Positions 36,994 to 44,403 of a stretch of DNA of 64,000 nucleotides are shown here, one piece after another; the first letter of the stretch is position 1, and each line of letters begins with the position of its first letter. Both the position numbers and the translations under genes were made by a program. The stretch comes from Paeniglutamicibacter quisquiliarum (GTDB taxonomy: Bacteria > Actinomycetota > Actinomycetes > Actinomycetales > Micrococcaceae), in contig NZ_JAHRED010000001.1 of assembly GCF_019084045.1 (NCBI RefSeq), positions 434,001-498,000 on the forward strand, written 5' to 3'. A model generated the notes under the pieces. The model was not told where the DNA came from and made no database searches. It worked only from the letters and a program-made list of their open reading frames with translations.

Positions 36994-37752
36994 GTGAGGA
37001 ACGCACCGAAACCGTCCACCATCTCCGCCCACCCACCCTTTCGCCGACGGCGCCTTTTGTTGGCCGCCATGGCCTGCGCCCTGCTGATCGGCGGCCCGGG
37101 GACCACCCCCGCATTCACCGCGCCCGGCCTTGCCGCTGCCCCCGGGACGTCGGCACCCATTGACACGTCGGATTGGCAGACCTTCGACAAGTACGGGATC
37201 GCCTTCGACTATCCTGCCGACTGGGAAATCCTGCCCTACACCTGCGACGGCTGCGAGGTCGATGACCCGCCGCTGCCGGAGGACGAGTACACGCCGTGGA
37301 ACATCGTGGACGAGAACGGGGTGCGGGTGGCCCACGTGTTCCCGAACTTCGTGGGTGACACTGACGGGGACACCGGTTTGTACAAACGCACCGACCTGGA
37401 CACGGCCGCGGTGGAAGGGATCGGCTATGAGCCGACCAGTATGGTCTTCGAACACGTGCGGATCGATTATTCGCAGGCACCCGTGGCGGGAACCGACCGG
37501 AGGGCGCAGCAGGCAAGGCTGATGCTTTCCTCGGATGCGAACCTGGCAACGCGTGACAAGCACCCCTTCCTTCCCGTCTTCCAGCCGCGGTCCGGGGCAA
37601 CGACCTGGATCCAAACCACGCCGGAGTTCATGGAAACCGGCGGCATGGACAAGAACCATGTCACCAAGGGCAAAGCCAGGCAGTTCATGGACAGCGAGAA
37701 CTACCGGACGATGAGGCAGGTCATGCTCTCAGTCCGGGCCAGCACCTTCTGA
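36994..37752 (+). CDS. Secreted protein with CxxC motif, paralog of the lipoprotein at 38084
   Basis: A 252-residue exported protein. A basic N-terminus (RRRRLLLAAMACALLIGG) and hydrophobic core suggest Sec export with cleavage near AFTAPG; MAC is not a convincing lipobox. The mature part has a YPADWEILPY strand, a CDGC motif, an acidic loop and a conserved VFEHVRID strand, ending in KARQFMDSENYRTMRQVMLS. The fold may be PsbP/LpqN-like, a family of actinobacterial secreted proteins with a surface-exposed beta sheet, but this is uncertain. GTG 36994 has CAAGGAG upstream. The homology to the next gene covers the whole mature domain. Function unknown. Confidence 0.75.
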   Translation: MRNAPKPSTISAHPPFRRRRLLLAAMACALLIGGPGTTPAFTAPGLAAAPGTSAPIDTSDWQTFDKYGIAFDYPADWEILPYTCDGCEVDDPPLPEDEYTPWNIVDENGVRVAHVFPNFVGDTDGDTGLYKRTDLDTAAVEGIGYEPTSMVFEHVRIDYSQAPVAGTDRRAQQARLMLSSDANLATRDKHPFLPVFQPRSGATTWIQTTPEFMETGGMDKNHVTKGKARQFMDSENYRTMRQVMLSVRASTF

Positions 37753-38083
37753 GTCCCGTCCCGCGTGTGCCTTCCGTCCGGGATCGTTGGGATTCCGGAC
37801 GGAATCCGCCTAGCGCCGTCCGGGTTCGGCCCGGGGTCCGGTCTGGTGGACATGTCGGCGCGGTTCGCGGCCGGTGCCGCCTCGATTAGGCAGGATCCGG
37901 CACTGCTGATTAACTGGCATGCGTGTTGGTACTTCCGGGAAAAGTGGCCGGTGCCGGTGCCGGTGCCGCCCGTGACGCAACCGCCGCACCGGGCCCCGCA
38001 TGCCTTGGCAAGCGCGCGCGGGATGGGGCACAGTGGGGAAGGTATCGATGTCCAAATTGGCACTCGCGCCCAGGAGATCACCG
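37753..38083 (+). other. Gap between paralogs containing a decayed copy of the E2 gene 3' end
   Basis: A 331-bp stretch without an intact gene. The part 37825-37917 aligns with the E2 3' end (see separate entry), and TGGTACTTCCGG at 37927-37938 matches TGGTACCTTCCGG at 36947-36959 upstream of the first paralog. The order E2 end, TGGTAC element, secreted gene therefore occurs twice. The far end carries the AGGAG ribosome site (38071-38076) of the lipoprotein gene. Confidence 0.7.
37825..37917 (+). pseudogene. Remnant of the E2 acyltransferase C-terminus (31 codons)
   Basis: Read in frame it gives DMSARFAAGAASIRQDPALL, against [20 protein letters not shown] in the intact E2; both then run on a few residues. 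The block matches 36790-36882 in length with no gaps, and the E2 stop TGA is TGG here. By hand alignment about 49 of the 60 bases in the best part (37849-37908) agree; the first eight codons have drifted. The catalytic histidine is lost. It can only be a fossil of a tandem duplication that also copied the adjacent secreted-protein gene. Confidence 0.85.
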
Positions 38084-38899
38084 ATGAGCAGTTACCCTGA
38101 CGCAACCACGAGCGGCAAGCCGACGGCAATGGCCAGGGCGTTGGGCGTTGCGGCGCTGTCGGCAGTGCTGCTGCTGTCAGGCTGCGCCGACATCGCGCCC
38201 TGGGCGGCGGAAGAATCCAGCACCATCGAAACGACTCCCTTCGGCCCCCCGCAGGACCCCTCGAAGCTGCCCGCCGCGGGGGACAACGGCCGGTCGCCCG
38301 CGACCCCGTCCCCCGAACCTGCCCGCGAGATCGACACGGCGGGATGGAAGACCTTCGCCACCCAGTGGCTGAGCTTCAAGTACCCTCCCGACTGGCATAT
38401 CGAGGAAGACGACTGCACCAACTGCAATGCCACGGCCAGGCCGCTGGCCGACCCGTTCACCAAATGGGACATCGAGAACGCGGACGGCAACGAGATCGCC
38501 GAGTTCCGTGCCGACTCGGCCACCGACACCGACGTGGACACTAGCACCTACAAGCGCACCGTGCTGGAATCCACGCCCGTGGAAGGAGGCTTCCTCGCCC
38601 CTGCCAAGGTGGTCTTCGAACACTTCGTCCTGGACACCCCGGGAAAGGCCCGGGAGCAGAAGGTGATGCTGATGCTCAACGACGCGGCAGCCACCGGGGC
38701 GAGAGACAAAAATCCCGCGTCGAGCTTCTTCCGGCCGAAGAAGGGCTTCGAGGCCCAGATGACAAGTTCCGATGACTTGGCAGAGGAACTGGGATTCCAT
38801 GACGACCACGTGAGCCTCGCGGATGCCCGGAAGATCATGCAGAGCCGCGACTACCGCCTGCTGCGTGCAGTGATGCTCAGCATGCGCGTTCAGAAGTAG
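38084..38899 (+). CDS. Lipoprotein with CxxC motif, paralog of the protein at 36994
   Basis: A 271-residue lipoprotein: signal MARALGVAALSAVLLLSGC with lipobox LSGC. A proline/serine-rich linker (about 35-80) follows, then a domain homologous to the preceding protein: WLSFKYPPDWHIEEDDC and CTNC against YPADWEILPYTC and CDGC, both with TYKRT/LYKRT, VVFEH/MVFEH and a C-terminal MLSMR/MLSVR strand. The two therefore differ in anchoring: one free, one lipid-anchored. ATG 38084 has AGGAG 7 nt upstream; a start at 38048 would spoil the signal. Function unknown; the paired cysteines may form a disulfide or bind metal. Confidence 0.8.
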   Translation: MSSYPDATTSGKPTAMARALGVAALSAVLLLSGCADIAPWAAEESSTIETTPFGPPQDPSKLPAAGDNGRSPATPSPEPAREIDTAGWKTFATQWLSFKYPPDWHIEEDDCTNCNATARPLADPFTKWDIENADGNEIAEFRADSATDTDVDTSTYKRTVLESTPVEGGFLAPAKVVFEHFVLDTPGKAREQKVMLMLNDAAATGARDKNPASSFFRPKKGFEAQMTSSDDLAEELGFHDDHVSLADARKIMQSRDYRLLRAVMLSMRVQK

Positions 38900-38900
38900 C

Positions 38901-39581
38901 ATGGAGGGAAACGCCACCAACGAGCCGATGCGGAAGAACCGAGTGAATCACGAGCTGTACGTAAAGATCTGTGGACTTCGCACACCGGAGACCGTCGCGG
39001 CGGCCGTTGCCGCGGGCGCCAACGCGGTGGGCTTCGTTTTTGCCCCCGGCAGTCCGCGAACCGTCGAACCGGAACTCGTGAAGACGCTCGTCGCGCAGGT
39101 GCCGGAGCATGTCGAATCCGTCGGGGTCTTCCGCAACCAGCGGGTCGAGGACGTCATCGACCTCGCCCGCCGGGCGGGTGTCGGCACGGTGCAGCTGCAC
39201 GGCGATGAACCGTACGCGGATCTCGAGGCGCTGACCGCACAGGGGTTTGCGACGCTGCGGGCCTTCTCAATCGACGGCTATCGCGCGCTGGACGACGCCG
39301 AACGAAAGCGCTGGGAAACCGGGCGGATCCTGCTTGACGCGGTCGAGCCGGGAGCAGGAGTCACCTTCGACGCCTCGGAGCTCGTGGCAGCGCCGCCTCC
39401 AGGACCCTGGATATTGGCCGGGGGACTGAACCCGGGGAATGTCGCGCACCTGGTGGGCACGCTGCGCCCGGCCGGGGTGGACGTCTCCTCGGGCGTCGAA
39501 TCCAGCCGCGGAACGAAGGATGTCGGACTGATCGAGGCATTTGTCGCGGCTGCCCGTTCCCCCGAGACACCGACCACCTAG
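38901..39581 (+). CDS. trpF: Phosphoribosylanthranilate isomerase
   Basis: Up to 226 residues; a TIM-barrel enzyme of tryptophan synthesis (PRA to CdRP). The catalytic Cys is in YVKICGLRTPE and the general acid Asp in GILLDAVEPG-type context here written RILLDAVEPGAGVTFD. The phosphate loop is ILAGGLNPGNV and GVDVSSGVESSRGTKD. The start is uncertain: ATG 38901 lies 1 nt after the preceding stop, but GTG 38943, preceded by GGAAG, gives the usual family N-terminus just before KICG. It stands apart from other trp genes, as is common in actinobacteria. Confidence 0.9.
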   Translation: MEGNATNEPMRKNRVNHELYVKICGLRTPETVAAAVAAGANAVGFVFAPGSPRTVEPELVKTLVAQVPEHVESVGVFRNQRVEDVIDLARRAGVGTVQLHGDEPYADLEALTAQGFATLRAFSIDGYRALDDAERKRWETGRILLDAVEPGAGVTFDASELVAAPPPGPWILAGGLNPGNVAHLVGTLRPAGVDVSSGVESSRGTKDVGLIEAFVAAARSPETPTT

Positions 39582-39635
39582 GCACCGCACTCCGTGTCCC
39601 GCGCCCCATCCGGGGGCCTTCGCGTCGAGCACCGA

Positions 39636-39684
39636 TACTTATTAGGTCTGAATCCAGCTAGAACATGTATTTCCCATAAGTAAT
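39636..39684 (+). promoter_or_regulatory. catR promoter module, shared with the catA promoter
   Basis: TACTTAT (39636-39642), TCTGAAT (39647-39653) and GTATTTCCC (39667-39675), then ATAAGTA (39676-39682), the inverse of the first word. TCTGAAT and GTATTTCCC recur with identical 20-nt spacing at 42219-42247 in front of catA. Probable CatR binding region. Confidence 0.55.
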
Positions 39685-39743
39685 CTTTGCGTCCTAATCT
39701 GGCTGTGGAGCACATCGGTGCCCCATGACCGGAGGTGGACGAC

Positions 39744-40637
39744 GTGGAAGTACGTCAGATGCGTTACTTCATTGCCGTGGCCGAGGAAAGACACTTCGGT
39801 CGTGCGGCCCAACGCCTGCACATGGCCCAGCCTCCGCTGTCCCAACAGATCAAGGCGCTCGAGGAGCAGCTGGGCACGCAGCTGTTGGTGCGCACCACGC
39901 GCAAGGTCGACCTCACCGCCGCCGGGGAATTGCTCCTGACCCGGTCGCGGCTCCTGCTGGCCGAGATCGACAAACTCGAACAAGACGTCAAGCTCGTGGG
40001 GCAGGGAGCCAGCGGCGTGCTGCGGGTCGGCGTCTCCGGCACGGCCACCTACCGGCTAATGCCCATGATCGTTCAGGCCGCCCGGGTCCACATGCCCGGC
40101 CTGCGTCTGAGCGTGCAGGGCGAGATGCTCACCCCCGAAATGGAAATCGCCCTGGAAGAGCAGCGGGTGGATGTTGCAGTGCTGCGCCCGCCCGTCCGGT
40201 CGAACCAACTGAGCCTGAAGTTCCTGGAGAAGGACGAACTGGTTGTGGCACTGCCCGAGGACCATGAGCTGGCCTCGCGCGGGCTGCTTGACCTCTCGGA
40301 CCTGGCCGAGGAACCCTTTATCGCCTACCCGCTTTCCTCGGCGGTGAATGCCATTTCCACCGAGGCCTGCCGCGAGGCAGGCTTCAGTCCGCACATCGTC
40401 CAGGAAACCCAGGAAACCTCGACCCTGCTCTCGTTCGTCGCCGCCGGGATGGGCGTGGCCCTGGTTCCCACCGCCCGGCGCATGTTCGCGTTGCAGGGCA
40501 TCGTCTTCCGCCAGCTGCGCAATGCGCCTGCGGTCGACCTTGCCGTTGCCTGGAAGACCGATAACGACTCAGCCCTGCTTAAAAAGTTCTTGGACCTCTT
40601 TGAAAGTCCAGCCCCCACGGAAGGAAACCCGGCGTGA
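39744..40637 (+). CDS. catR: LysR-family regulator of catechol genes (CatR-like)
   Basis: A 297-residue LysR protein. The winged helix (1-62) reads VRQMRYFIAVAEERHFGRAAQ and PPLSQQIKALE, very close to CatR/CatM/BenM. The effector domain (about 90-295) starts GVLRVGVSGTATYRLMP and contains SSAVNAISTE and FVAAGMGVALVP. CatR/BenM members respond to cis,cis-muconate. GTG 39744 has GGAGG 8 nt upstream and is preferred over GTG 39735, which overlaps that site. It is on the same strand as catB and overlaps it by 4 nt, unlike the divergent catR-catB of pseudomonads, so the regulator is made with its target operon. Confidence 0.88.
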   Translation: MEVRQMRYFIAVAEERHFGRAAQRLHMAQPPLSQQIKALEEQLGTQLLVRTTRKVDLTAAGELLLTRSRLLLAEIDKLEQDVKLVGQGASGVLRVGVSGTATYRLMPMIVQAARVHMPGLRLSVQGEMLTPEMEIALEEQRVDVAVLRPPVRSNQLSLKFLEKDELVVALPEDHELASRGLLDLSDLAEEPFIAYPLSSAVNAISTEACREAGFSPHIVQETQETSTLLSFVAAGMGVALVPTARRMFALQGIVFRQLRNAPAVDLAVAWKTDNDSALLKKFLDLFESPAPTEGNPA

Positions 40638-41734
40638 AGATCCTGCGCATCGAAGCGATCCCCTACTCGATTCCCTATACCCACCCGCTCAAGTTCGCCA
40701 GCGGTCAGGTCACCGACGCCGAGCACGTGCTGGTGCGCATCCACTCGGACGAGGGACTGGTCGGCGAGGCCGACGCCCCGCCGCGCCCCTACACCTACGG
40801 CGAGACCCAGGCATCGATCATCACCATCATCGAGAACGTCTTCGCCCCGCAACTGATCGGGCTCGATCCATTCGACCGCGGCAAGGTCCACGAGGTGATG
40901 GCCCGGACCATCCACAACCAGGTGGCCAAGGGCGCTGTCGACATCGCGCTGTGGGACCTGATGGGCAAGGCGCTGGGGACCCCGGTGCACAAGCTGCTGG
41001 GCGGCTACACCGATTCGATGCGCGTCTCGCACATGCTCGGGTTCCGCCCGGCGCAGGAACTGCTCGACGAGGCGCTGCGCTTTGGCGAGGAGTACGGGAT
41101 CACCACCTTCAAGCTGAAGGTCGGACGCCGCCCGCTGGCCCTGGACATCGAGGCCTGCCACGTGTTGCGCGCCGGACTCGGCGACGACGTGGAGCTCTAC
41201 CTGGACGCCAACCGCGGCTGGACCGCCAACGAGGCAATGGAAGTCCTGCGCCGCACCGAGGGCCTGGGGCTGACGGCGCTGGAAGAACCCTGCGATGCGA
41301 AGGAAGCCATGAGCCGCCGCAGGCTCGTGGAGAAGTCCCCGATTCCCATCGTGGGCGACGAATCGGTGCCCACCGCCGGAGACGTCTCCCGCGAACTGCT
41401 CTCCGGGGGTTCGAACGCGATCTGCATCAAGACCGCCCGCAGCGGATTCACCGAGGCCACCGAGATCCTGGGCCTGTGCACCGGACTGGGCGTCGATGTG
41501 ACCATGGGCAACCAGATCGACACGCAGGTCGGTTCGTTGGCCACCGTGACCTTCGGCGCCGCCCACGAGGCCACTACGCGCCGCGCCGGCGAGCTGTCCA
41601 ACTTCCTGGACATGGCCGATGACCTGCTTGCCGAACCCATCCGCATCAACGGCGGCCTCATCTCGGTGCGCAACGTCCCCGGCGTCGGCGCTGGAATCGA
41701 CGAAGACAAGCTCGCCCGCTACCGCCAGAACTAG
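40634..41734 (+). CDS. catB: Muconate cycloisomerase
   Basis: A 366-residue enolase-superfamily enzyme turning cis,cis-muconate into (+)-muconolactone. The capping domain holds AVDIALWDLMGKALGTPV. The barrel has the KxK pair Lys160/Lys162 in TFKLKVG, metal ligands Asp191 (YLDANRGW), Glu217 (ALEEP) and Asp242 (VGDES), and the acid/base Lys266 (CIKTARSG). This is the MLE subgroup layout. The GTG start overlaps the catR stop by 4 nt; catC follows after 33 nt. Confidence 0.94.
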   Translation: MKILRIEAIPYSIPYTHPLKFASGQVTDAEHVLVRIHSDEGLVGEADAPPRPYTYGETQASIITIIENVFAPQLIGLDPFDRGKVHEVMARTIHNQVAKGAVDIALWDLMGKALGTPVHKLLGGYTDSMRVSHMLGFRPAQELLDEALRFGEEYGITTFKLKVGRRPLALDIEACHVLRAGLGDDVELYLDANRGWTANEAMEVLRRTEGLGLTALEEPCDAKEAMSRRRLVEKSPIPIVGDESVPTAGDVSRELLSGGSNAICIKTARSGFTEATEILGLCTGLGVDVTMGNQIDTQVGSLATVTFGAAHEATTRRAGELSNFLDMADDLLAEPIRINGGLISVRNVPGVGAGIDEDKLARYRQN

Positions 41735-41767
41735 CACCCACCAACCACGCCAAATCCAGGAGAAGAC

Positions 41768-42046
41768 ATGATATTCCTCGCCCGCATGGACGTAACCTTC
41801 CCGGCCCACCTGACCGAAGCACAGATCGCCGATTTCCAGGTTCGTGAGAAGGAATACTCGGGCCAGCTGCAGAGCAGCGGCAAGATGGCAGGTATCTGGC
41901 GCATCGTCGGCGAATACGCCAACCACTCGCTGTTCGACGTCGAGTCCAATGACGAGCTGCACCAGATCCTCAGCGGTTTCCCGATGTACCCGTACATGAA
42001 GATCAAGGTCACTCCGCTGGCCAAGCACCCGAACTCGATCCGCTAG
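41768..42046 (+). CDS. catC: Muconolactone delta-isomerase
   Basis: A 92-residue ferredoxin-like-fold enzyme moving the double bond of muconolactone to give 3-oxoadipate enol-lactone. Family features: MIFLARMDVTFP start, KEYSGQLQSSGKMAGIWRIVG and FDVESNDELHQILSGFP. The length matches the usual 90-97 residues that assemble as a decamer. The ribosome site is AGGAGAAG. A terminator follows, so catR-catB-catC is one transcription unit and catA another. Confidence 0.96.
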   Translation: MIFLARMDVTFPAHLTEAQIADFQVREKEYSGQLQSSGKMAGIWRIVGEYANHSLFDVESNDELHQILSGFPMYPYMKIKVTPLAKHPNSIR

Positions 42047-42080
42047 GCGGATCGGCGGCAAGTTCGCCGCAAGAGCACGG

Positions 42081-42118
42081 CAAAGGTGGGTCGCGTCTTT
42101 CGACGCGGCCCACCTTTG
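42081..42118 (+). terminator. Terminator after catC
   Basis: A 17-bp stem (42081-42097 with 42102-42118, one G-T pair) and a TTTC loop, with a T-rich right arm ending CACCTTTG. It ends the catRBC transcript. Confidence 0.85.
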
Positions 42119-42369
42119 GCATCGGGGGACTTATTGGCCAGTTAGCGGTCGAGCCGGCGAATTTGCCCGCCCAACGGAAACGTGGGTCCCGAACAACCAG
42201 GTACTTATATGCAGAAGCTCTGAATTGAAGCAAAAGAAGTATTTCCCTCTTCTCAATAACCGGCATAGATTGAGTGCATAGAAAGTCGCTGTGACAACAG
42301 TCACCGCATCATGTGATGTCGGACCAGCGCATCAACACCCCCTCCAACTGGAGATAGAAGGAGCAACTC
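42119..42369 (+). promoter_or_regulatory. catA promoter region with CatR-type module and GCATAG repeats
   Basis: This AT-rich part of the 323-bp catC-catA gap contains TACTTAT (42202-42208), TCTGAAT (42219-42225) and GTATTTCCC (42239-42247), the same words as upstream of catR, and a direct repeat GCATAG at 42263-42268 and 42276-42281. The ribosome site GAAGGAG precedes GTG 42370. No single sigma-70 pair stands out. Confidence 0.55.
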
Positions 42370-43224
42370 GTGAGCACCGAAACCACCGCCAGCGCAGCCG
42401 CCTCAGGCAACGCAGCCACCGACCGTTTCCGTCAGTCCGGCAAGACTTCCGCCATCCAGGCAGACGTCGAGCGCGTCAACCTGCTGGCCAGTAAGCTGAT
42501 CAAGGCCGCCAACGACATCGTCCTCGAAGAGCGCGTGAGCTACGACGAGTTCAATGCCCTGAAGGCTTGGCTGATCAAGGTCGGCGAAGACGGCGAATGG
42601 CCGCTGTTCCTGGACGTGTGGCTCGAGCACTCGGTCGAGGAAGTCGCCACCGATCACCGCGAGGGCAACAAGGGCTCCATCGAGGGCCCGTACTACATCC
42701 CGGAAGCGCCGGAGCAGAAGACCCCGGCAACCATCTCCATGCGTGAAGACGAGCAGGGCACCCCGCTGCTCTTCCAGGGCCAGGTCCGTTCCACCGACGG
42801 CAGCGCGCTGTCCAACGCCAAGATCGAACTGTGGCACGCCGACGAAGAGGGCTTCTACTCGCAGTTCGCCCCCAACATCCCGGAATGGAACCTGCGCGGT
42901 ACCTTCATCGCGGACGAGGAGGGCAACTTCCAGATCAACACCATGCAGCCGGCCCCCTACCAGATCCCGACCGACGGCGCCTGCGGCCAGCTGATCGCCG
43001 CCGCCGGCTGGCACGCCTGGCGTCCGGCCCACCTGCACCTGAAGGTTTCGGCCCCGGGCCACGAACTGCTCACCGCCCAGCTGTACTTCCCGGGCGACGC
43101 ACACAACGACGACGACATCGCGACCGCGGTGAAGCCGGAGCTGCTGCTCGAGATCCAGCCGGCCGCCGAGGGTGCCGGAGTGCAGACCACCTACGACTTC
43201 GTGCTTGACCCCGAAGCCAAGTAG
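42370..43224 (+). CDS. catA: Catechol 1,2-dioxygenase
   Basis: A 284-residue non-haem Fe(III) intradiol dioxygenase: catechol + O2 gives cis,cis-muconate. The helical N-terminal linker domain (about 25-100) is typical of CatA. Iron ligands are Tyr163 in GFYSQF, Tyr197 in PAPYQIP, and His221/His223 in RPAHLHL. EGPYYIPEAP and ELWHADEEG are further hallmarks. GTG 42370 has GAAGGAG upstream. It has its own promoter, separated from catBC by a terminator, and is followed by a second terminator. Confidence 0.96.
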   Translation: MSTETTASAAASGNAATDRFRQSGKTSAIQADVERVNLLASKLIKAANDIVLEERVSYDEFNALKAWLIKVGEDGEWPLFLDVWLEHSVEEVATDHREGNKGSIEGPYYIPEAPEQKTPATISMREDEQGTPLLFQGQVRSTDGSALSNAKIELWHADEEGFYSQFAPNIPEWNLRGTFIADEEGNFQINTMQPAPYQIPTDGACGQLIAAAGWHAWRPAHLHLKVSAPGHELLTAQLYFPGDAHNDDDIATAVKPELLLEIQPAAEGAGVQTTYDFVLDPEAK

Positions 43225-43242
43225 GTCCTCACAAACCTCGTC

Positions 43243-43282
43243 ACGGCGGGGCTCCCGATAGGCATGCGGGGGACCCCGCCGT
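43243..43282 (+). terminator. Terminator after catA
   Basis: ACGGCGGGG (43243-43251) pairs with CCCCGCCGT (43274-43282), with further CCC/GGG pairing inside; TTGTC follows. Confidence 0.7.
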
Positions 43283-43394
43283 TGTCGTACCACCGTACTT
43301 TCCGGGATGCCGCTCGCGGCGTCGCCCTCGGGTACCAAGACAACACCAAGGCCGCGTTCGCATCCCGGCAATTCCATGTGAAAGAGAAGCAGCA

Positions 43395-43955
43395 ATGACC
43401 CAGGAAACCATGTTGAACTCGGTGGATGCGAGCCAACTGCGCAGCGCATTTGGCCAATTCACCACCGGCGTCACTGTGGTCACCACACAGGGGACAGACG
43501 GCAATCCCTACGGCGCCATGGTGACGGCGTTCGCCGCGGTGTCGTTGGACCCTCCACTGGCCCAAATCACCCTGACTCGCAGCTCCAGGGCCGCCAAGCA
43601 CCTGGACGGGTCGTCCTTCGCCATCAACATCCTCTCTTCAGACCAGAAGGAGGTCGCCAAGCACTTCGCCGGCGAACCGATGGACAGCGAACCGGAATGG
43701 GTCCTCAACGGAAACGTCCCGGTGCTGCTGGGCAACGCAGCCACGCTGGAATGCCGGGCGTGGAACAACTACGACGGCGGCGACCACATCATCGTGGTTG
43801 GTGAGGTCAGCTCGCTGACGGTGGGGGACGCGGACCCGCTGCTCTTCCACGAGGGCGCGTTCCACCACATCGGTGAGCGGCTCGAGGACGGGCAGGATGA
43901 CAGCTGGTTCGCCGGCGCCAAGTCCTTCCAGCCGTTTGTCCCGCAGCAACACTGA
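43395..43955 (+). CDS. Flavin reductase family protein
   Basis: A 186-residue split-barrel flavoprotein. Family features: LRSAFGQFTTGVTVVTTQG, the flavin-contact AMVTAFAAVSLDPPL, SSFAINILSSDQ and the DHIIVVGEV strand. Such proteins supply reduced FMN/FAD to two-component monooxygenases. No monooxygenase is adjacent; it lies between catA and a small conserved-looking gene within the aromatic block, so it may support a hydroxylase encoded elsewhere. The start has AGAGAAGCAG at about the right distance. Confidence 0.88.
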   Translation: MTQETMLNSVDASQLRSAFGQFTTGVTVVTTQGTDGNPYGAMVTAFAAVSLDPPLAQITLTRSSRAAKHLDGSSFAINILSSDQKEVAKHFAGEPMDSEPEWVLNGNVPVLLGNAATLECRAWNNYDGGDHIIVVGEVSSLTVGDADPLLFHEGAFHHIGERLEDGQDDSWFAGAKSFQPFVPQQH

Positions 43956-44034
43956 GCCTCGCCACCCACCGGCGCGGATCACCCACCCGTCAATCGATCA
44001 ATCCATGCATTACTTGGCCACAAAGGAGCACACC

Positions 44035-44223
44035 ATGTTTGTCCCAACACGGCGAAAGACCGCAGGAGAACGCCTGTCCGCGAACAGCTTGCGGGCCACC
44101 ACCGACACCGTCCAGGAGCTGAACCACTGGGCCTGGACCGGCTGGATGCCCGAAGCCGAACACGACCTGTTCCAGCCCGGAGTGCAGTCCACCGAACACC
44201 ACATTTCGCTGCTCGCCGCCTAG
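44035..44223 (+). CDS. Small protein of unknown function (62 residues)
   Basis: An ATG at 44035 has an excellent AAAGGAG 8 nt upstream and opens a 62-codon frame followed by a strong terminator. The product is hydrophilic: a basic start MFVPTRRKTAGERL, a middle TVQELNHWAWTGWMPEAEH rich in Trp and His, and the end EHHISLLAA. No membrane segment. It lies 79 nt after the flavin reductase gene and may be its third partner or a small regulator. Coding is supported by ribosome site, terminator and gene-like third-position GC; I do not recognise the family. Confidence 0.65.
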   Translation: MFVPTRRKTAGERLSANSLRATTDTVQELNHWAWTGWMPEAEHDLFQPGVQSTEHHISLLAA

Positions 44224-44252
44224 GCTTTCATCCCAAGCAGCACCGCCACACC

Positions 44253-44294
44253 CGAGGGGCCCATGACAGCAACGACGCTGACATGGGCCCCTCG
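44253..44294. terminator. Terminator after the small gene
   Basis: A 13-bp stem CGAGGGGCCCATG (44253-44265) with 44282-44294, extended by CAGC/GCTG inside after one mismatch; AGGTTTCTGTT follows on the rightward strand. The hydrolase gene on the other strand ends at 44404. Confidence 0.8.
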
Positions 44295-44403
44295 AGGTTT
44301 CTGTTGCCGGCTCCCGCCGCACGCAGGGGCAAGGCAGGCGGGCCGAACGGGCATGCGGCGGAAAGGCCGAACCGGAGCCCACCACATGCCGCACCGCCGC
44401 AGC

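Noticed and set aside
38000-38083. Longer start for the lipoprotein
   Set aside because: It would put 28 non-hydrophobic residues before the signal peptide; ATG 38084 has a good AGGAG.
37765-38100. 111-residue open frame between the secreted paralogs
   Set aside because: It only reads through the E2 fossil; no ribosome site and flanks not protein-like.
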